From positions 136,409 to 200,408 of the forward strand of contig JBMOOH010000009.1 of assembly GCA_049323795.1 (NCBI GenBank): DNA of 64,000 nucleotides, in the 5' to 3' direction. Position 1 is the stretch's first letter. Each line of letters opens with the position of its first letter. The notes under the pieces were generated by a model, which worked only from the letters and a program-made list of their open reading frames with translations, made no database searches and had not been told where the DNA came from. Shown here piece after piece: positions 36,779 to 46,679 of this stretch. The stretch is from JAOADN01 sp049323795. GTDB lineage: Bacteria; Pseudomonadota; Alphaproteobacteria; Rhodobacterales; Rhodobacteraceae. The translations under genes and the position numbers were made by a program.

Positions 36779-37373
36779 GCCACTCCCGCGCTTCGGTCAG
36801 GATGCGTTCCACGCCTGCGCGCGCCGTGTCAAGATCCGGGGTCTCGACCACCCAGGTGGCGCGGCGGCGCTTCTCGGCATCCGGGGTCTGGCGCGACAGG
36901 ACGATGCGGAACAGATCTTCGGTCATGCCGGGGCGGGCCATGACCCTGGCCCTCTGGATCTCGGGCGGCGCCGATACGACGACCGTTGCATCGACCTCGG
37001 CGTCGAGCCCCGTCTCGAAGAGGAGCGGGACGTCGAGGACGACGAGAGGCGCGCCGCCCGCTGCGGCGGCCGCAAGAAACGCCGCGCGGTCGGCGGCGAC
37101 GAGGGGGTGGACGATGCGTTCGAGCCGGTCGAGCCCATCGGGACGGGCCGTGACCTCGCGCCGCAGGGCACCGCGGTCCACCGCGCCGGCAAGGATCGCC
37201 CCGGGGAATTCCGCGCCGACCGGGCCGACCGCCGCCCCGCCCGCGGCATAGACCCGGCGGACCGCCTCGTCCGCGTCCCAGACCGGGATCCCGCGGTCGC
37301 GGAAGAAGCCGGCGGTGGTGGACTTGCCCATTCCGATCGATCCGGTCAGACCGAGAACCAGGGGCCGGTTCAT
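36738..37373 (-). CDS. coaE: Dephospho-CoA kinase
   Basis: 211 residues. P-loop GLTGSIGMGKST at about 8-19, WDADEAVRRVY, and LVVLDVPLLFETG are CoaE hallmarks. It makes CoA from dephospho-CoA in the last step of the pathway. ATG overlaps the aroE stop by 4 bases; the 3' end runs 41 bases into dnaQ, an unusually long but common overlap for this gene pair. Confidence 0.95.
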   Translation of the reverse strand: MNRPLVLGLTGSIGMGKSTTAGFFRDRGIPVWDADEAVRRVYAAGGAAVGPVGAEFPGAILAGAVDRGALRREVTARPDGLDRLERIVHPLVAADRAAFLAAAAAGGAPLVVLDVPLLFETGLDAEVDATVVVSAPPEIQRARVMARPGMTEDLFRIVLSRQTPDAEKRRRATWVVETPDLDTARAGVERILTEAREWHVRDRPRHRDNGA

Positions 37374-38209
37374 TCCCCGAGAACGGCGCGCCGCGTGGCC
37401 TCGTCCACTTCCGGACGGATCCCGAACCAGCGCTCGAAGGCGGGGGCGGCCTGATGGAGGAGCATGCCGAGACCGTCGACGGTGGTGCAGCCGATCTCGG
37501 CCGCCTCTTCCAGAAGGCGGGTGCGGAGCGGCGCATAAACGAGGTCCGTCACCACCGCCTTGGGGGACAGCGCGTCGAGCGGCACGCGGAAGTCGGGCTT
37601 GCCGTCCATGCCGAGCGAGGATGCGTTGACGACGGTCGCCGCGTCCTCGAGCATGTTGCCCGCCTGAACCCAGTCATGAACGACGATCTTGGCCCCGAAC
37701 TCGGCCCGCAGGGCATCGGCACGGGCCCGGGTGCGGTTGGCGAGGCGTATCTCGGGCACGCCGCTTTCCAGCAGGGCGGCGATGACCGCCCGCGCCGCGC
37801 CGCCCGCGCCGAGGACCGCCGCGGGACCCGAGGCGGGGGCCCAGTCCGGCGCGTTCTGGCGGAGGTTGGCGACGAAACCGTAGCCGTCGGTGTTGTCGGC
37901 GTGGATGCGCCCGTCGCGCCGGAAGATCAGGGTATTCGCCGCACCGATGAGGGCGGCGCGGTCGGTGACGACATCGGCGAAGGAAAGCACCGTCTCCTTG
38001 TGGGGGATGGTGATGTTGACGCCGACGAAGCCCGCCTTGGGCAGCGCGCCGATCACCTCGCGGAGGTCGGACTGGCCCACGTCCATCGGGATGTAGAACC
38101 CGGGAATGCCGTAGGTCCTGAGCCAATGGGCGTGAAGGCGCGGCGACCGCGAATGCGCGACCGGGGAGCCGATGACGCCGGCGAGGGGGATCCGGGGATG
38201 GTCGGTCAT
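37370..38209 (-). CDS. aroE: Shikimate dehydrogenase
   Basis: 279 residues. GVIGSPVAHSRSPRLHAHWL binds shikimate, with catalytic Lys in NITIPHKETV, and GAGGAARAVIAALL binds NADP. It reduces 3-dehydroshikimate in aromatic amino acid synthesis. The ATG at 38209 overlaps the maf stop by 4 bases. Confidence 0.95.
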   Translation of the reverse strand: MTDHPRIPLAGVIGSPVAHSRSPRLHAHWLRTYGIPGFYIPMDVGQSDLREVIGALPKAGFVGVNITIPHKETVLSFADVVTDRAALIGAANTLIFRRDGRIHADNTDGYGFVANLRQNAPDWAPASGPAAVLGAGGAARAVIAALLESGVPEIRLANRTRARADALRAEFGAKIVVHDWVQAGNMLEDAATVVNASSLGMDGKPDFRVPLDALSPKAVVTDLVYAPLRTRLLEEAAEIGCTTVDGLGMLLHQAAPAFERWFGIRPEVDEATRRAVLGE

Positions 38210-38859
38210 GCCGCGATGTCGCCCCGGGCGCGGAGCCACGTCAAGAGCTCGATGAGGGGAAGCCCGATGATCGTGAAGGGATCGCCCTCGATGCGCCCGA
38301 ACAGGCGCACGCCCTCGCCCTCGATCCGGTAGGCACCGACCGTGTGACGGATTTCCTCCCAGTTCCGGGCGACATATTCCCGCAGGAACGACTCGCCGAG
38401 GCTGTGCATGGTCAGCCGCGCCATGCCGACGTGGCGCCACACCGGCATGCCTGCGTCGAAGACCACGGCAGCCGAGAACAGCCGGTGCGTGCGGCCCGAG
38501 AGGAAACGCAGCTGTTCGGCCGCCTCGGCGGGATCGCGGGGTTTAGAAAGGCACCGGCCCCCGCATTCGGCGATCTGGTCGGCACCGAGGACGAGCGCGC
38601 CGCCCGACCTTGCCGACACGCGCGGGGCCGCTCCTTCGGCCGAGAGCGCGGCGCGGATCGCCTCTTCGTCGATGGCGGCGGGCAGGACCGAGAGGTTCAG
38701 CCCCGCGGCGCGGAGCATCGCCGCACGCCCCGGCGAGGAGGACGCAAGGACAAGCGGCCGATCGCCTGGCCAGGGGTCGCGGGGGGGATCTGTGGGCAAG
38801 TGCGGGACAGAAGCCGGGTCAGGACTGGGGACAAGCGCGTCCGGTAGATGTCGTCCCAC
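38206..38859 (-). CDS. maf: Maf-like nucleotide pyrophosphatase
   Basis: Up to 217 residues. LVLASSSPGRAAMLRAAGL is the Maf substrate loop, but the usual second Arg of S-x-S-P-R-R is Gly-Arg here. VLGADQIAECGGR and LSGRTHRLFSAAVV follow. Maf enzymes hydrolyse non-standard or pyrimidine nucleoside triphosphates. Start is unclear: the GTG at 38859 gives about 34 residues ahead of the first strand, and a TTG at 38799 would give about 14; neither has a good ribosome site. It is the last leftward gene before the origin. Confidence 0.85.
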   Translation of the reverse strand: MGRHLPDALVPSPDPASVPHLPTDPPRDPWPGDRPLVLASSSPGRAAMLRAAGLNLSVLPAAIDEEAIRAALSAEGAAPRVSARSGGALVLGADQIAECGGRCLSKPRDPAEAAEQLRFLSGRTHRLFSAAVVFDAGMPVWRHVGMARLTMHSLGESFLREYVARNWEEIRHTVGAYRIEGEGVRLFGRIEGDPFTIIGLPLIELLTWLRARGDIAA

Positions 38860-38884
38860 CCGAGGCGGCAGTCAAGCCGGCCGC

Positions 38885-39175
38885 GAGGGCGGTTCCTCAA
38901 GACGTGGATGGCACGGCAGGGGGGTGTGGAGAGATCCCTGCGATGCGGGCCGGCAGCGCCGATACCCACATCCAAGAGTCGGCCTATTCATTCTCAAGTA
39001 TCTGATATACATTAATAATTCCATGAAATTTGAAGTCACGTCAGGTTGTCTACAGGATTATCAACACCTTCCCCGGCCATGTGGGCAACCCGCCGCGAAG
39101 CAGCTTATCCACGGCGTCCACAGCCCCATAATCATCAACTTCCTTTTTCTATTCATTCCCTGTTAAGGATGGCCC
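38885..39175. other. oriC: Putative chromosomal replication origin (oriC)
   Basis: A gene-free stretch between maf and hemJ. It contains an AT-rich block (about 38985-39042, with TGATATACATTAATAATTCC) suitable as an unwinding element. DnaA-box-like 9-mers are TTATCCACG (39105-39113, one mismatch), TTATCAACA (39058-39066, one), TTGTCTACA (39046-39054, two), TGTGGGCAA (39080-39088 and, inside maf, 38791-38799, two), and TGTGGAGAG (38925-38933, two). Genes on both sides read away from it. A location beside hem and maf/aroE/coaE/dnaQ genes is known for alphaproteobacterial origins. No CtrA-type TTAA-N7-TTAA site was seen. Confidence 0.75.
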
Positions 39176-39193
39176 GCTTTCAGGACAAGACCG

Positions 39194-39661
39194 ATGACCG
39201 ACCTGCTCGTGGCATTCTATCCCTGGACGAAGACGGCGCATGTGATCTCGGTGATCGCATGGATGGCCGGGCTGTTCTACCTGCCGCGCCTCTACGTCTA
39301 TCACGTCGAGGGGTGGGAACGGCGCGGCGTGCCGAAGGACAGCGACATGGACAGACTGTTCCAGCGGCAGGAGCGGCTTCTGCTCCGCGCGATCATGAAT
39401 CCCGCGATGATCGCCACCTGGGTTTTCGGCATCGCGCTGATCTTCACCCCCCAGGCCGCGGTCTCTGCGGGCGAGGCCTGGGTCTGGACGAAGGGTCTCG
39501 CGGTGATCGCGATGAGCTGGTTCCACCACTGGCTTGCGCGCCGCCGCAAGGATTTCCTGAACGGCACGAACCGCGTGAGCGGGCGCGGCTACCGGCTGAT
39601 GAACGAGATCCCGACGGTGCTGATGGCGGTCATCGTGGCATCGGTCATCGTCAGGTTCTGA
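39194..39661 (+). CDS. hemJ: HemJ-type protoporphyrinogen IX oxidase
   Basis: 155 residues, four membrane segments. KTAHVISVIAWMAGLFYLPRLYVYH with the conserved His, then FQRQERLLLRAIMNPAMIATW, then WTKGLAVIAMSWFHHWLA are HemJ signatures. It oxidises protoporphyrinogen IX in heme and chlorophyll synthesis in bacteria lacking HemG and HemY. It is the first rightward gene from the origin. Confidence 0.92.
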   Translation: MTDLLVAFYPWTKTAHVISVIAWMAGLFYLPRLYVYHVEGWERRGVPKDSDMDRLFQRQERLLLRAIMNPAMIATWVFGIALIFTPQAAVSAGEAWVWTKGLAVIAMSWFHHWLARRRKDFLNGTNRVSGRGYRLMNEIPTVLMAVIVASVIVRF

Positions 39662-39680
39662 GCGCCGGTGCGGTAGCCGG

Positions 39681-39709
39681 TTGACAGAACGGCAGGCCGC
39701 GGCTACGCG
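39681..39709 (+). promoter_or_regulatory. Promoter candidate for rho
   Basis: A perfect TTGACA (39681-39686) lies 17 bases before TACGCG (39704-39709), giving a leader of roughly 90 bases ahead of rho. The -10 is weak. Long rho leaders are often sites of Rho autoregulation. Confidence 0.4.
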
Positions 39710-39804
39710 GAGAGTTGCGCTGGGCCGTCCGGCCCGTCCGCGCTTCCCCTCATCACCGATCGGGTGTCCGGCGACGTGGTCGGGCCCTTTTGCGAGGCTG
39801 ACAG

Positions 39805-41076
<1,272 letters not shown>

Positions 41077-41108
41077 CGGGCGGCGTCCTTCACGGCCGGG
41101 GGCCTTCT

Positions 41109-42401
41109 GTGGACGACACGATATTCGCGTTGGCCTCTGCGCGGGGACGGGCGGGCGTCTCGGTGGTCCGGCTTTCGGGCCCGGCGTCCTGGGCGGCGGT
41201 CGCGGCGCTTGCCGGCGATGTGCCGGCGGCGAGGCGGGCTTCGCTGCGGGTTCTCCGGTCGGGCGGCGATGTGCTCGACACTGCGCTGGTGATCGCTTTC
41301 GAGCGGGGCCGCAGCTTCACCGGAGAGGAATCGGCCGAGCTGCACCTCCACGGGTCGGTCGCGACGGTGGCGGCGGTCCTGTCGGCGCTCGGGGAACTGC
41401 CGCTGAGACCGGCCGAACCCGGCGAGTTCACGCGGCGTGCGCTCGAGAACGGACGGCTGGATCTGACGCAGGTGGAGGGGCTGGCGGACCTGATCGACGC
41501 GGAAACCGAGGCGCAGAGGCGGCAGGCGCTGCGGGTCCTGTCAGGTGCGGTCGGGCGCAGGGCGGCGTCCTGGCGCGACGGCCTCCTCCGGGCGGCGGCG
41601 CTCGTCGAGGCGACGATCGACTTCGCCGACGAGGACATTCCGCTGGACGTCCGCCCCGAGGCCGGCGCGCTTCTGGACTCCGTCCACGCGGAGCTGCTTG
41701 CGGAGAAGCGCGGATTCCAGGCGGCGGAACGCATACGGGAGGGGTTCGAAGTCGCCATCGTGGGCGAACCGAATGCAGGAAAGTCCACACTTCTCAACAG
41801 GTTGGCCGGTCGTGACGCGGCAATCACCTCGGAAATCGCCGGCACCACGCGGGATGTGATCGAGGTGCGGATGGACATCGGGGGCATGGCCGTGACACTG
41901 CTCGATACGGCCGGGCTGAGAGGCGCGGCCGATCCCGTCGAAGCCATGGGGGTGGCAAGGGCGATCCGGAGGGCGGAGGCTGCGGATCTTCGGGTGTTCC
42001 TGTCGACGGGGACAGTCTTCCCGATGCTGGCTCCGGGGGGCGACGACATCGTCGTGCAGGCGAAGGGCGACCTCGGGGCAAGGGCAGGGGCGGGGGCCGG
42101 GCTGCCGGGCGTCTCCGGACTGACCGGCCTGGGAGTGGACTGGCTGGTGGCAGAGATCGGCCGGAGGCTTCAGCCGCTGACGGCGGGGCCGGCCGCGGTG
42201 ACACGGGCGCGACAGCGGAAGGCGGTGGAGCGGGCGATCGCCGCGCTGGAGCGCGCGCGCGCGCTCCTCGACGGCGCATCGCCCGAGCTCGTTGCGGAAG
42301 AGATCCGCCATGCGGTCCGCGGGCTTGATTTCCTGATCGGCCGAATCGATGTAGAGGACGTGCTCGGAGAGATCTTCGGCAGCTTCTGCATCGGAAAATA
42401 G
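41109..42401 (+). CDS. mnmE: MnmE, tRNA wobble-uridine modification GTPase
   Basis: 430 residues. The N-terminal folate-binding domain is followed by a G domain with GEPNAGKSTLLN, GTTRD and DTAG, and the C-terminal CIGK motif ends the protein. With MnmG it makes cmnm5U34 in tRNA. The G domain is short: the NKxD motif is not obvious, the matching place reading VVQAKGDLG, so K-G-D may serve. GTG start at 41109. Confidence 0.93.
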   Translation: MDDTIFALASARGRAGVSVVRLSGPASWAAVAALAGDVPAARRASLRVLRSGGDVLDTALVIAFERGRSFTGEESAELHLHGSVATVAAVLSALGELPLRPAEPGEFTRRALENGRLDLTQVEGLADLIDAETEAQRRQALRVLSGAVGRRAASWRDGLLRAAALVEATIDFADEDIPLDVRPEAGALLDSVHAELLAEKRGFQAAERIREGFEVAIVGEPNAGKSTLLNRLAGRDAAITSEIAGTTRDVIEVRMDIGGMAVTLLDTAGLRGAADPVEAMGVARAIRRAEAADLRVFLSTGTVFPMLAPGGDDIVVQAKGDLGARAGAGAGLPGVSGLTGLGVDWLVAEIGRRLQPLTAGPAAVTRARQRKAVERAIAALERARALLDGASPELVAEEIRHAVRGLDFLIGRIDVEDVLGEIFGSFCIGK

Positions 42402-42407
42402 GCGGAC

Positions 42408-42423
42408 CGTTTCACGTGGAACA
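42408..42423 (+). other. parS: parS-like ParB site overlapping the mnmG start
   Basis: CGTTTCACGTGGAACA matches the parS consensus TGTTTCACGTGAAACA at 14 of 16 positions. The mnmG GTG start (42416-42418) lies inside the CACGTG core. parAB is 2.5 kb downstream. Confidence 0.75.
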
Positions 42424-44290
42424 AGCAGACGTCATCGTTGTCGGAGGCGGGCACGCGGGCACGGAGGCGGCGCATGCGGCCGCGCGCCTTGGCGCGAAAA
42501 CCCTGCTGGTGACGTTGCGCCGCGGATCGGTTGGCGCGATGTCCTGCAATCCTGCGATCGGCGGTCTCGGCAAGGGGCACCTCGTCCGCGAAATAGATGC
42601 CCTCGACGGCATCATGGGCCGGGCCGCCGACCTTGCCGGGATCCAGTTCCGCCTTCTCAACCGGCGGAAAGGGCCCGCCGTGCAGGGCCCGCGGGCGCAG
42701 GCGGACCGCAGACTGTACCGGGAAGCCGTCCAGACGATGCTTGGGACGGCCCGGTCCCTTGCCATCCTGGAAGGCGAGGTGGCAGCGCTGCGGATTGCGG
42801 GCGGGAGGGTTTCGGGGGTCGCGCTTGCCGACGGAACGGAGGTTCTCGCCCGAGCGGTCGTCATCACCGCGGGAACCTTCCTCCGCGGTGTCCTGCATTT
42901 CGGCGACCGCACCGAGCAGGGGGGGCGGATCGGGGATCCCGCGTCGCTTCGGCTGGCGGGGCAGATCGCCGATCTCGGGCTTCCGACCGGGCGGCTGAAG
43001 ACCGGGACACCGCCGCGGCTCGACCGGGGAAGCATCGACTGGAACGCTCTCGAACAGCAGGCCGGAGATGACGAGCCCGAGATGTTCTCGTTCCTCTCCT
43101 CGGGGCCCGCAGTTCCCCAGGTGACGTGCGCGATCACCCACACCAATGAGCGGACCCACGCGATCATCCGGGAAAACCTGTCCCGCTCTGCGATGTATGG
43201 CGGCCATATCGAGGGAACCGGTCCGCGCTATTGTCCGTCCATCGAGGACAAGGTGGTACGGTTCTCCGACAAGTCCTCGCATCAGGTGTTCCTCGAGCCG
43301 GAGGGGCTGGACGATCCGACCGTCTATCCGAACGGGATCTCCACGTCTCTCCCCGCTGATGTACAGGAGTCCTACGTGAGGTCGATCCGGGGCCTCGAGG
43401 AGGCGAGGATCACCCAGCCGGGCTATGCGATCGAGTACGACTACGTGGATCCGCGGTCGCTCCGCCCGACGCTCGAGGTTCGGGATCTGCCAGGACTGTA
43501 TCTGGCCGGACAGGTCAACGGCACGACCGGATACGAGGAGGCCGCCGCGCAGGGCCTGGTCGCGGGCCTGAATGCGGCCCTGTCTGCCAGGGACCGGAAC
43601 GCGGTGTCGTTCAGTCGCGCCACGAGCTATATCGGGGTGCTGATCGACGATCTCACGACGCGGGGCGTGACGGAACCCTATCGGATGTTCACCTCCCGCG
43701 CCGAGTTCCGGCTCTTGTTGCGCGCCGACAATGCCGACCAGAGGCTGACGCCCCTCGGCATCGAGACCGGGTGCGTCGGCGACGAGCGCCGGCGGGACTT
43801 CGAGCGAAAGGCCGAATGGCTCGAGCGGGGCCGCCTGGCGCTCGGTGCGGTGCGCCTGACGGAAGAGGCGGCGCGGTCGGCGGGGTTTGCGGTCGCGGCA
43901 GGTTCCGGGCCCCGCAGCGGTGCGGCGCTTCTCGCGCAGCCCGGCGCGTCGCTCGACAGGCTGGCCGATGCGGCGCCCGGCATTGCGGCTCTGCCCCCCG
44001 CCATCCGGCGCCAGATCGAGCGGGATGCGCTTTACAGCGGGTATCTCGATCGGCAACGGGAGGACGCGGACGCCATACGGCGGGACGAGGCCGTCGCGAT
44101 CCCCGCCGGCGTCGATTACCTGTCGCTTTCCGGCCTGTCTTCCGAGCTTCGCGCCAAGCTGCACCGCCACAGACCGGCCACGCTCGCCGAGGCGGGGCGA
44201 ATCGAGGGCATGACCCCTGCGGCGCTCACGCTTCTGCTCGCCGTCGCGAAGAAGGCCGCCCCGCCGCGCGACCGTCTTCTCCAGGCATGA
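42416..44290 (+). CDS. mnmG: MnmG (GidA), FAD-dependent tRNA modification enzyme
   Basis: 624 residues, normal length. FAD site VIVVGGGHAGTEAAHAAARLG, split here by motif, SCNPAIGGLGKGHLVREIDALDG, GTPPRLDRGSID, and GQVNGTTGYEEAAAQG are diagnostic. The GTG start inside the parS-like site is used because no upstream ATG exists in frame; GGCGGA lies 10-15 bases before it. Relatives often begin MFHVKH across the same parS sequence. The stop overlaps rsmG by 4 bases. Confidence 0.95.
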   Translation: MEQADVIVVGGGHAGTEAAHAAARLGAKTLLVTLRRGSVGAMSCNPAIGGLGKGHLVREIDALDGIMGRAADLAGIQFRLLNRRKGPAVQGPRAQADRRLYREAVQTMLGTARSLAILEGEVAALRIAGGRVSGVALADGTEVLARAVVITAGTFLRGVLHFGDRTEQGGRIGDPASLRLAGQIADLGLPTGRLKTGTPPRLDRGSIDWNALEQQAGDDEPEMFSFLSSGPAVPQVTCAITHTNERTHAIIRENLSRSAMYGGHIEGTGPRYCPSIEDKVVRFSDKSSHQVFLEPEGLDDPTVYPNGISTSLPADVQESYVRSIRGLEEARITQPGYAIEYDYVDPRSLRPTLEVRDLPGLYLAGQVNGTTGYEEAAAQGLVAGLNAALSARDRNAVSFSRATSYIGVLIDDLTTRGVTEPYRMFTSRAEFRLLLRADNADQRLTPLGIETGCVGDERRRDFERKAEWLERGRLALGAVRLTEEAARSAGFAVAAGSGPRSGAALLAQPGASLDRLADAAPGIAALPPAIRRQIERDALYSGYLDRQREDADAIRRDEAVAIPAGVDYLSLSGLSSELRAKLHRHRPATLAEAGRIEGMTPAALTLLLAVAKKAAPPRDRLLQA

Positions 44291-44916
44291 CGGACCGCGA
44301 GAACTTTCTGGCACGGTACGATGTTTCACGTGGAACGCTTGAGCGGCTCGATGCGCTCGTTACCGAACTGGAGCGATGGTCGCGTGCGATAAACCTCGTC
44401 TCGCCGGGCACTCTCCCGCTTGTCTGGACCCGGCATGTGCTTGATTCCATACAGCTCCTAGATGTCGCCCCTGCGAAGCCCCGGATATGGGCGGACTTCG
44501 GGAGCGGGGGCGGATTCCCGGGGCTCGTCTGCGCCGTTGCCGCTTCCGACCGGCCGGACTTCCGCGATACCGAATTCCATCTGATCGAGGCCGATGCACG
44601 AAAGGCCGCCTTCCTGGCGGCTGCGGCGCGGTCGGCCGGGACAGGGCTGACAGTCCACCCCGCCCGGGCGGAATCCCTCGCGCCGATTGGCGCACAGGTG
44701 GTGAGCGCGCGGGCCCTTGCGCCGCTGCCGCGGCTTCTGTCGATTGCCGTCCGGCACCTTGCGCCGGGCGGAAGGGCGGTCTTCCCGAAAGGCGCCGGTT
44801 ATCGGGACGAGATCGCGAAGGCGCTTGAATCCCGTCGCTTCACATACGAAAAACACCCCAGCCGAACGGACCCCGAAGCGGCCCTCCTCGTCATCGGAGA
44901 TATCGAGCATGCCTGA
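44287..44916 (+). CDS. rsmG: RsmG (GidB), 16S rRNA G527 methyltransferase
   Basis: 209 residues. WSRAINLVSPGTLPLVWTRHVLDS, split by motif, then the SAM loop ADFGSGGGFPGLVCA, HLIEADARKAAFL and VVSARALAPL match RsmG. It methylates N7 of G527. The ATG overlaps the mnmG stop; a second parS-like site falls in codons 12-17 (DVSRGT). The end overlaps parA by 8 bases. Confidence 0.95.
   Translation: MTDRENFLARYDVSRGTLERLDALVTELERWSRAINLVSPGTLPLVWTRHVLDSIQLLDVAPAKPRIWADFGSGGGFPGLVCAVAASDRPDFRDTEFHLIEADARKAAFLAAAARSAGTGLTVHPARAESLAPIGAQVVSARALAPLPRLLSIAVRHLAPGGRAVFPKGAGYRDEIAKALESRRFTYEKHPSRTDPEAALLVIGDIEHA
44322..44337 (+). other. parS: parS-like ParB site inside rsmG
   Basis: TGTTTCACGTGGAACG matches the parS consensus at 14 of 16 positions and shares a 14-base core (GTTTCACGTGGAAC) with the site at mnmG. 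It lies 570 bases upstream of parA. Confidence 0.8.
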
Positions 44917-45733
44917 CCCCACGCGGCCGCGCACGCCGAGGATCGTTGCCATCGCCAACCAGAAGGGCGGCGTTGGCAAGACGACGACAGCCATCAATCT
45001 TGCGGCCGCGCTGGGCGAGGCGGGGTTGCGCGTTCTCATCGTGGACCTTGACCCGCAGGGAAATGCATCCACCGGACTCGGCATCGACCGCCAGAGCCGG
45101 GGCGCGACGACCTATGATCTGCTGCTCGACGACGCCCCGGTGACCGAGGTTGCGCGCCAGACCGAGGTTCGCGGAGTGTGGGTGTGCCCCTCCACCACGG
45201 ACCTTTCCTCGGCCGACATGGAGCTCGTGGCGAACGAAAAGCGCAGCTTCCTGCTTCACGACGCGCTCCGACATGTGGATGTGGATACGCTGGCCCTTGA
45301 CTACATATTGATCGACTGCCCCCCGTCGCTCAATTTGCTGACCGTAAATGCGATGGTTGCCGCCGATTCGGTCCTGATCCCGCTGCAGGCCGAGTTTTTT
45401 GCTCTCGAAGGGCTGTCCCAGCTGATGCTGACGGTGCGCGAGATCCGGCAGGCCGCCAATCCGGGGCTGAGGATCGAGGGCGTGGTGCTGACCATGGCAG
45501 ACGCGAGGAACAATCTGTCGCAGCAGGTCGAGGCCGACGCGCGCGCCACGCTGGGCCCGGTCGTGTTCCAGACGGTCATCCCCCGCAACGTCCGTCTCAG
45601 CGAGGCGCCGTCCCACGCGCTTCCCGTTCTCAGCTACGACACGGCCTCGCGCGGGGCGCAGGCCTACCGCGCACTGGCCCGCGAACTCCTCGCGCGCCAC
45701 CAGGCCCAGCAAAGACAGAAGGCGCAGGCATGA
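44909..45733 (+). CDS. parA: ParA, chromosome partitioning ATPase
   Basis: 274 residues. Deviant Walker A KGGVGKTTT at residues 19-27, RVLIVDLDPQGNASTGLG and YILIDCPPSLNLLTVNAM are standard for ParA/Soj. It moves the ParB-parS complex to the cell poles. The ATG at 44909 lies in the last codons of rsmG; longer upstream frames are shadows of rsmG. Confidence 0.96.
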   Translation: MPDPTRPRTPRIVAIANQKGGVGKTTTAINLAAALGEAGLRVLIVDLDPQGNASTGLGIDRQSRGATTYDLLLDDAPVTEVARQTEVRGVWVCPSTTDLSSADMELVANEKRSFLLHDALRHVDVDTLALDYILIDCPPSLNLLTVNAMVAADSVLIPLQAEFFALEGLSQLMLTVREIRQAANPGLRIEGVVLTMADARNNLSQQVEADARATLGPVVFQTVIPRNVRLSEAPSHALPVLSYDTASRGAQAYRALARELLARHQAQQRQKAQA

Positions 45734-46653
45734 TGGAGAAGAAGACGGAACGGCGCGGACTCGGGCGCGGCCTGTCGGCGCTGATGGCGGATGTGAACCT
45801 CGCCGCCCCCACCGTGACGGACGGGGACGGCACGGCCGGGACCCCGCGGCATCCCGGAATCCGCGTCGGGATCGACCGGATCGAGCCGAACCCCGACCAG
45901 CCCCGCCGCGATTTCGCGCCCGAGGCGCTGGCCGAACTGACGGACTCCCTGCGCGCCCATGGAATCATCCAGCCGCTCATCGTTCGGCCGCACCCGTCGA
46001 GGCCGGACCGGTACCAGATCGTCGCCGGAGAGCGCCGCTGGCGGGCCGCGCAGGCGGCGCGGATTCACGAAATCCCCGTCCTTGTCCGCGATCTGGACGA
46101 CACCGAAGTGCTCGAGGTCGCCCTGATCGAGAACATCCAGCGTTCCGATCTCAACGCCCTTGAGGAGGCCGCGGCTTACCGGCAGCTGATGGAACGCTTC
46201 GGGCACACGCAGGAAAAGCTCGCCGAAGCGCTCGGCAAGAGCCGCAGCCACATCGCAAACCTCCTTCGCCTTCTTGGCCTGCCCCAGGACGTGCAGGACT
46301 GGCTTCGCCAGGGGCGGCTTTCGGCGGGGCACGCGCGCGCCCTGGTGACGGCCGACGATCCCGTCGCGCTCGCCCGCGAGGTTATGTCCCGGGGACTTTC
46401 GGTGCGCGAGACGGAGGCGCTCGTCCGGCGCGCCGCGGAAACGGCCGGCCAGAAAGAGAAAACCGCGGGGCGCAGGCGCCGTACGCCCGAAAAGGACGCC
46501 GATACCCGCGCGATAGAGCAGGATCTCTCCGCCCATCTCGGCATGGCGGTCAACATCGAGCATCAGGGTCTCGATGGCGGCCGACTGACCATCACCTATC
46601 GTTCGCTCGATCAGCTCGACGATCTCTGTCAGATCCTGTCCGCGTTCCGCTGA
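45730..46653 (+). CDS. parB: ParB, parS-binding CTP-dependent DNA clamp
   Basis: 307 residues. RGLGRGLSALMAD at the N-terminus (ParA contact), IEPNPDQPRRDF, the CTP-binding motif GERRWRAAQ, ALIENIQRSDLNALEEA, and the helix-turn-helix LAEALGKSRSHIANLLRLLGLP are intact. The C-terminal dimer domain ends LCQILSAFR. The ATG overlaps the parA stop by 4 bases. Confidence 0.96.
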   Translation: MMEKKTERRGLGRGLSALMADVNLAAPTVTDGDGTAGTPRHPGIRVGIDRIEPNPDQPRRDFAPEALAELTDSLRAHGIIQPLIVRPHPSRPDRYQIVAGERRWRAAQAARIHEIPVLVRDLDDTEVLEVALIENIQRSDLNALEEAAAYRQLMERFGHTQEKLAEALGKSRSHIANLLRLLGLPQDVQDWLRQGRLSAGHARALVTADDPVALAREVMSRGLSVRETEALVRRAAETAGQKEKTAGRRRRTPEKDADTRAIEQDLSAHLGMAVNIEHQGLDGGRLTITYRSLDQLDDLCQILSAFR

Positions 46654-46679
46654 TCTCCGGTCCGGCTGCCGCGGCGGCC

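Noticed and set aside
39012..39030. CtrA site (TTAA-N7-TTAA) in the origin
   Set aside because: TTAATAATTCCATGAA lacks the second TTAA at the right spacing.
42170..44329. 719-codon open frame opposite mnmG
   Set aside because: mnmG is unmistakable on the plus strand; no domain recognised in the antisense frame.
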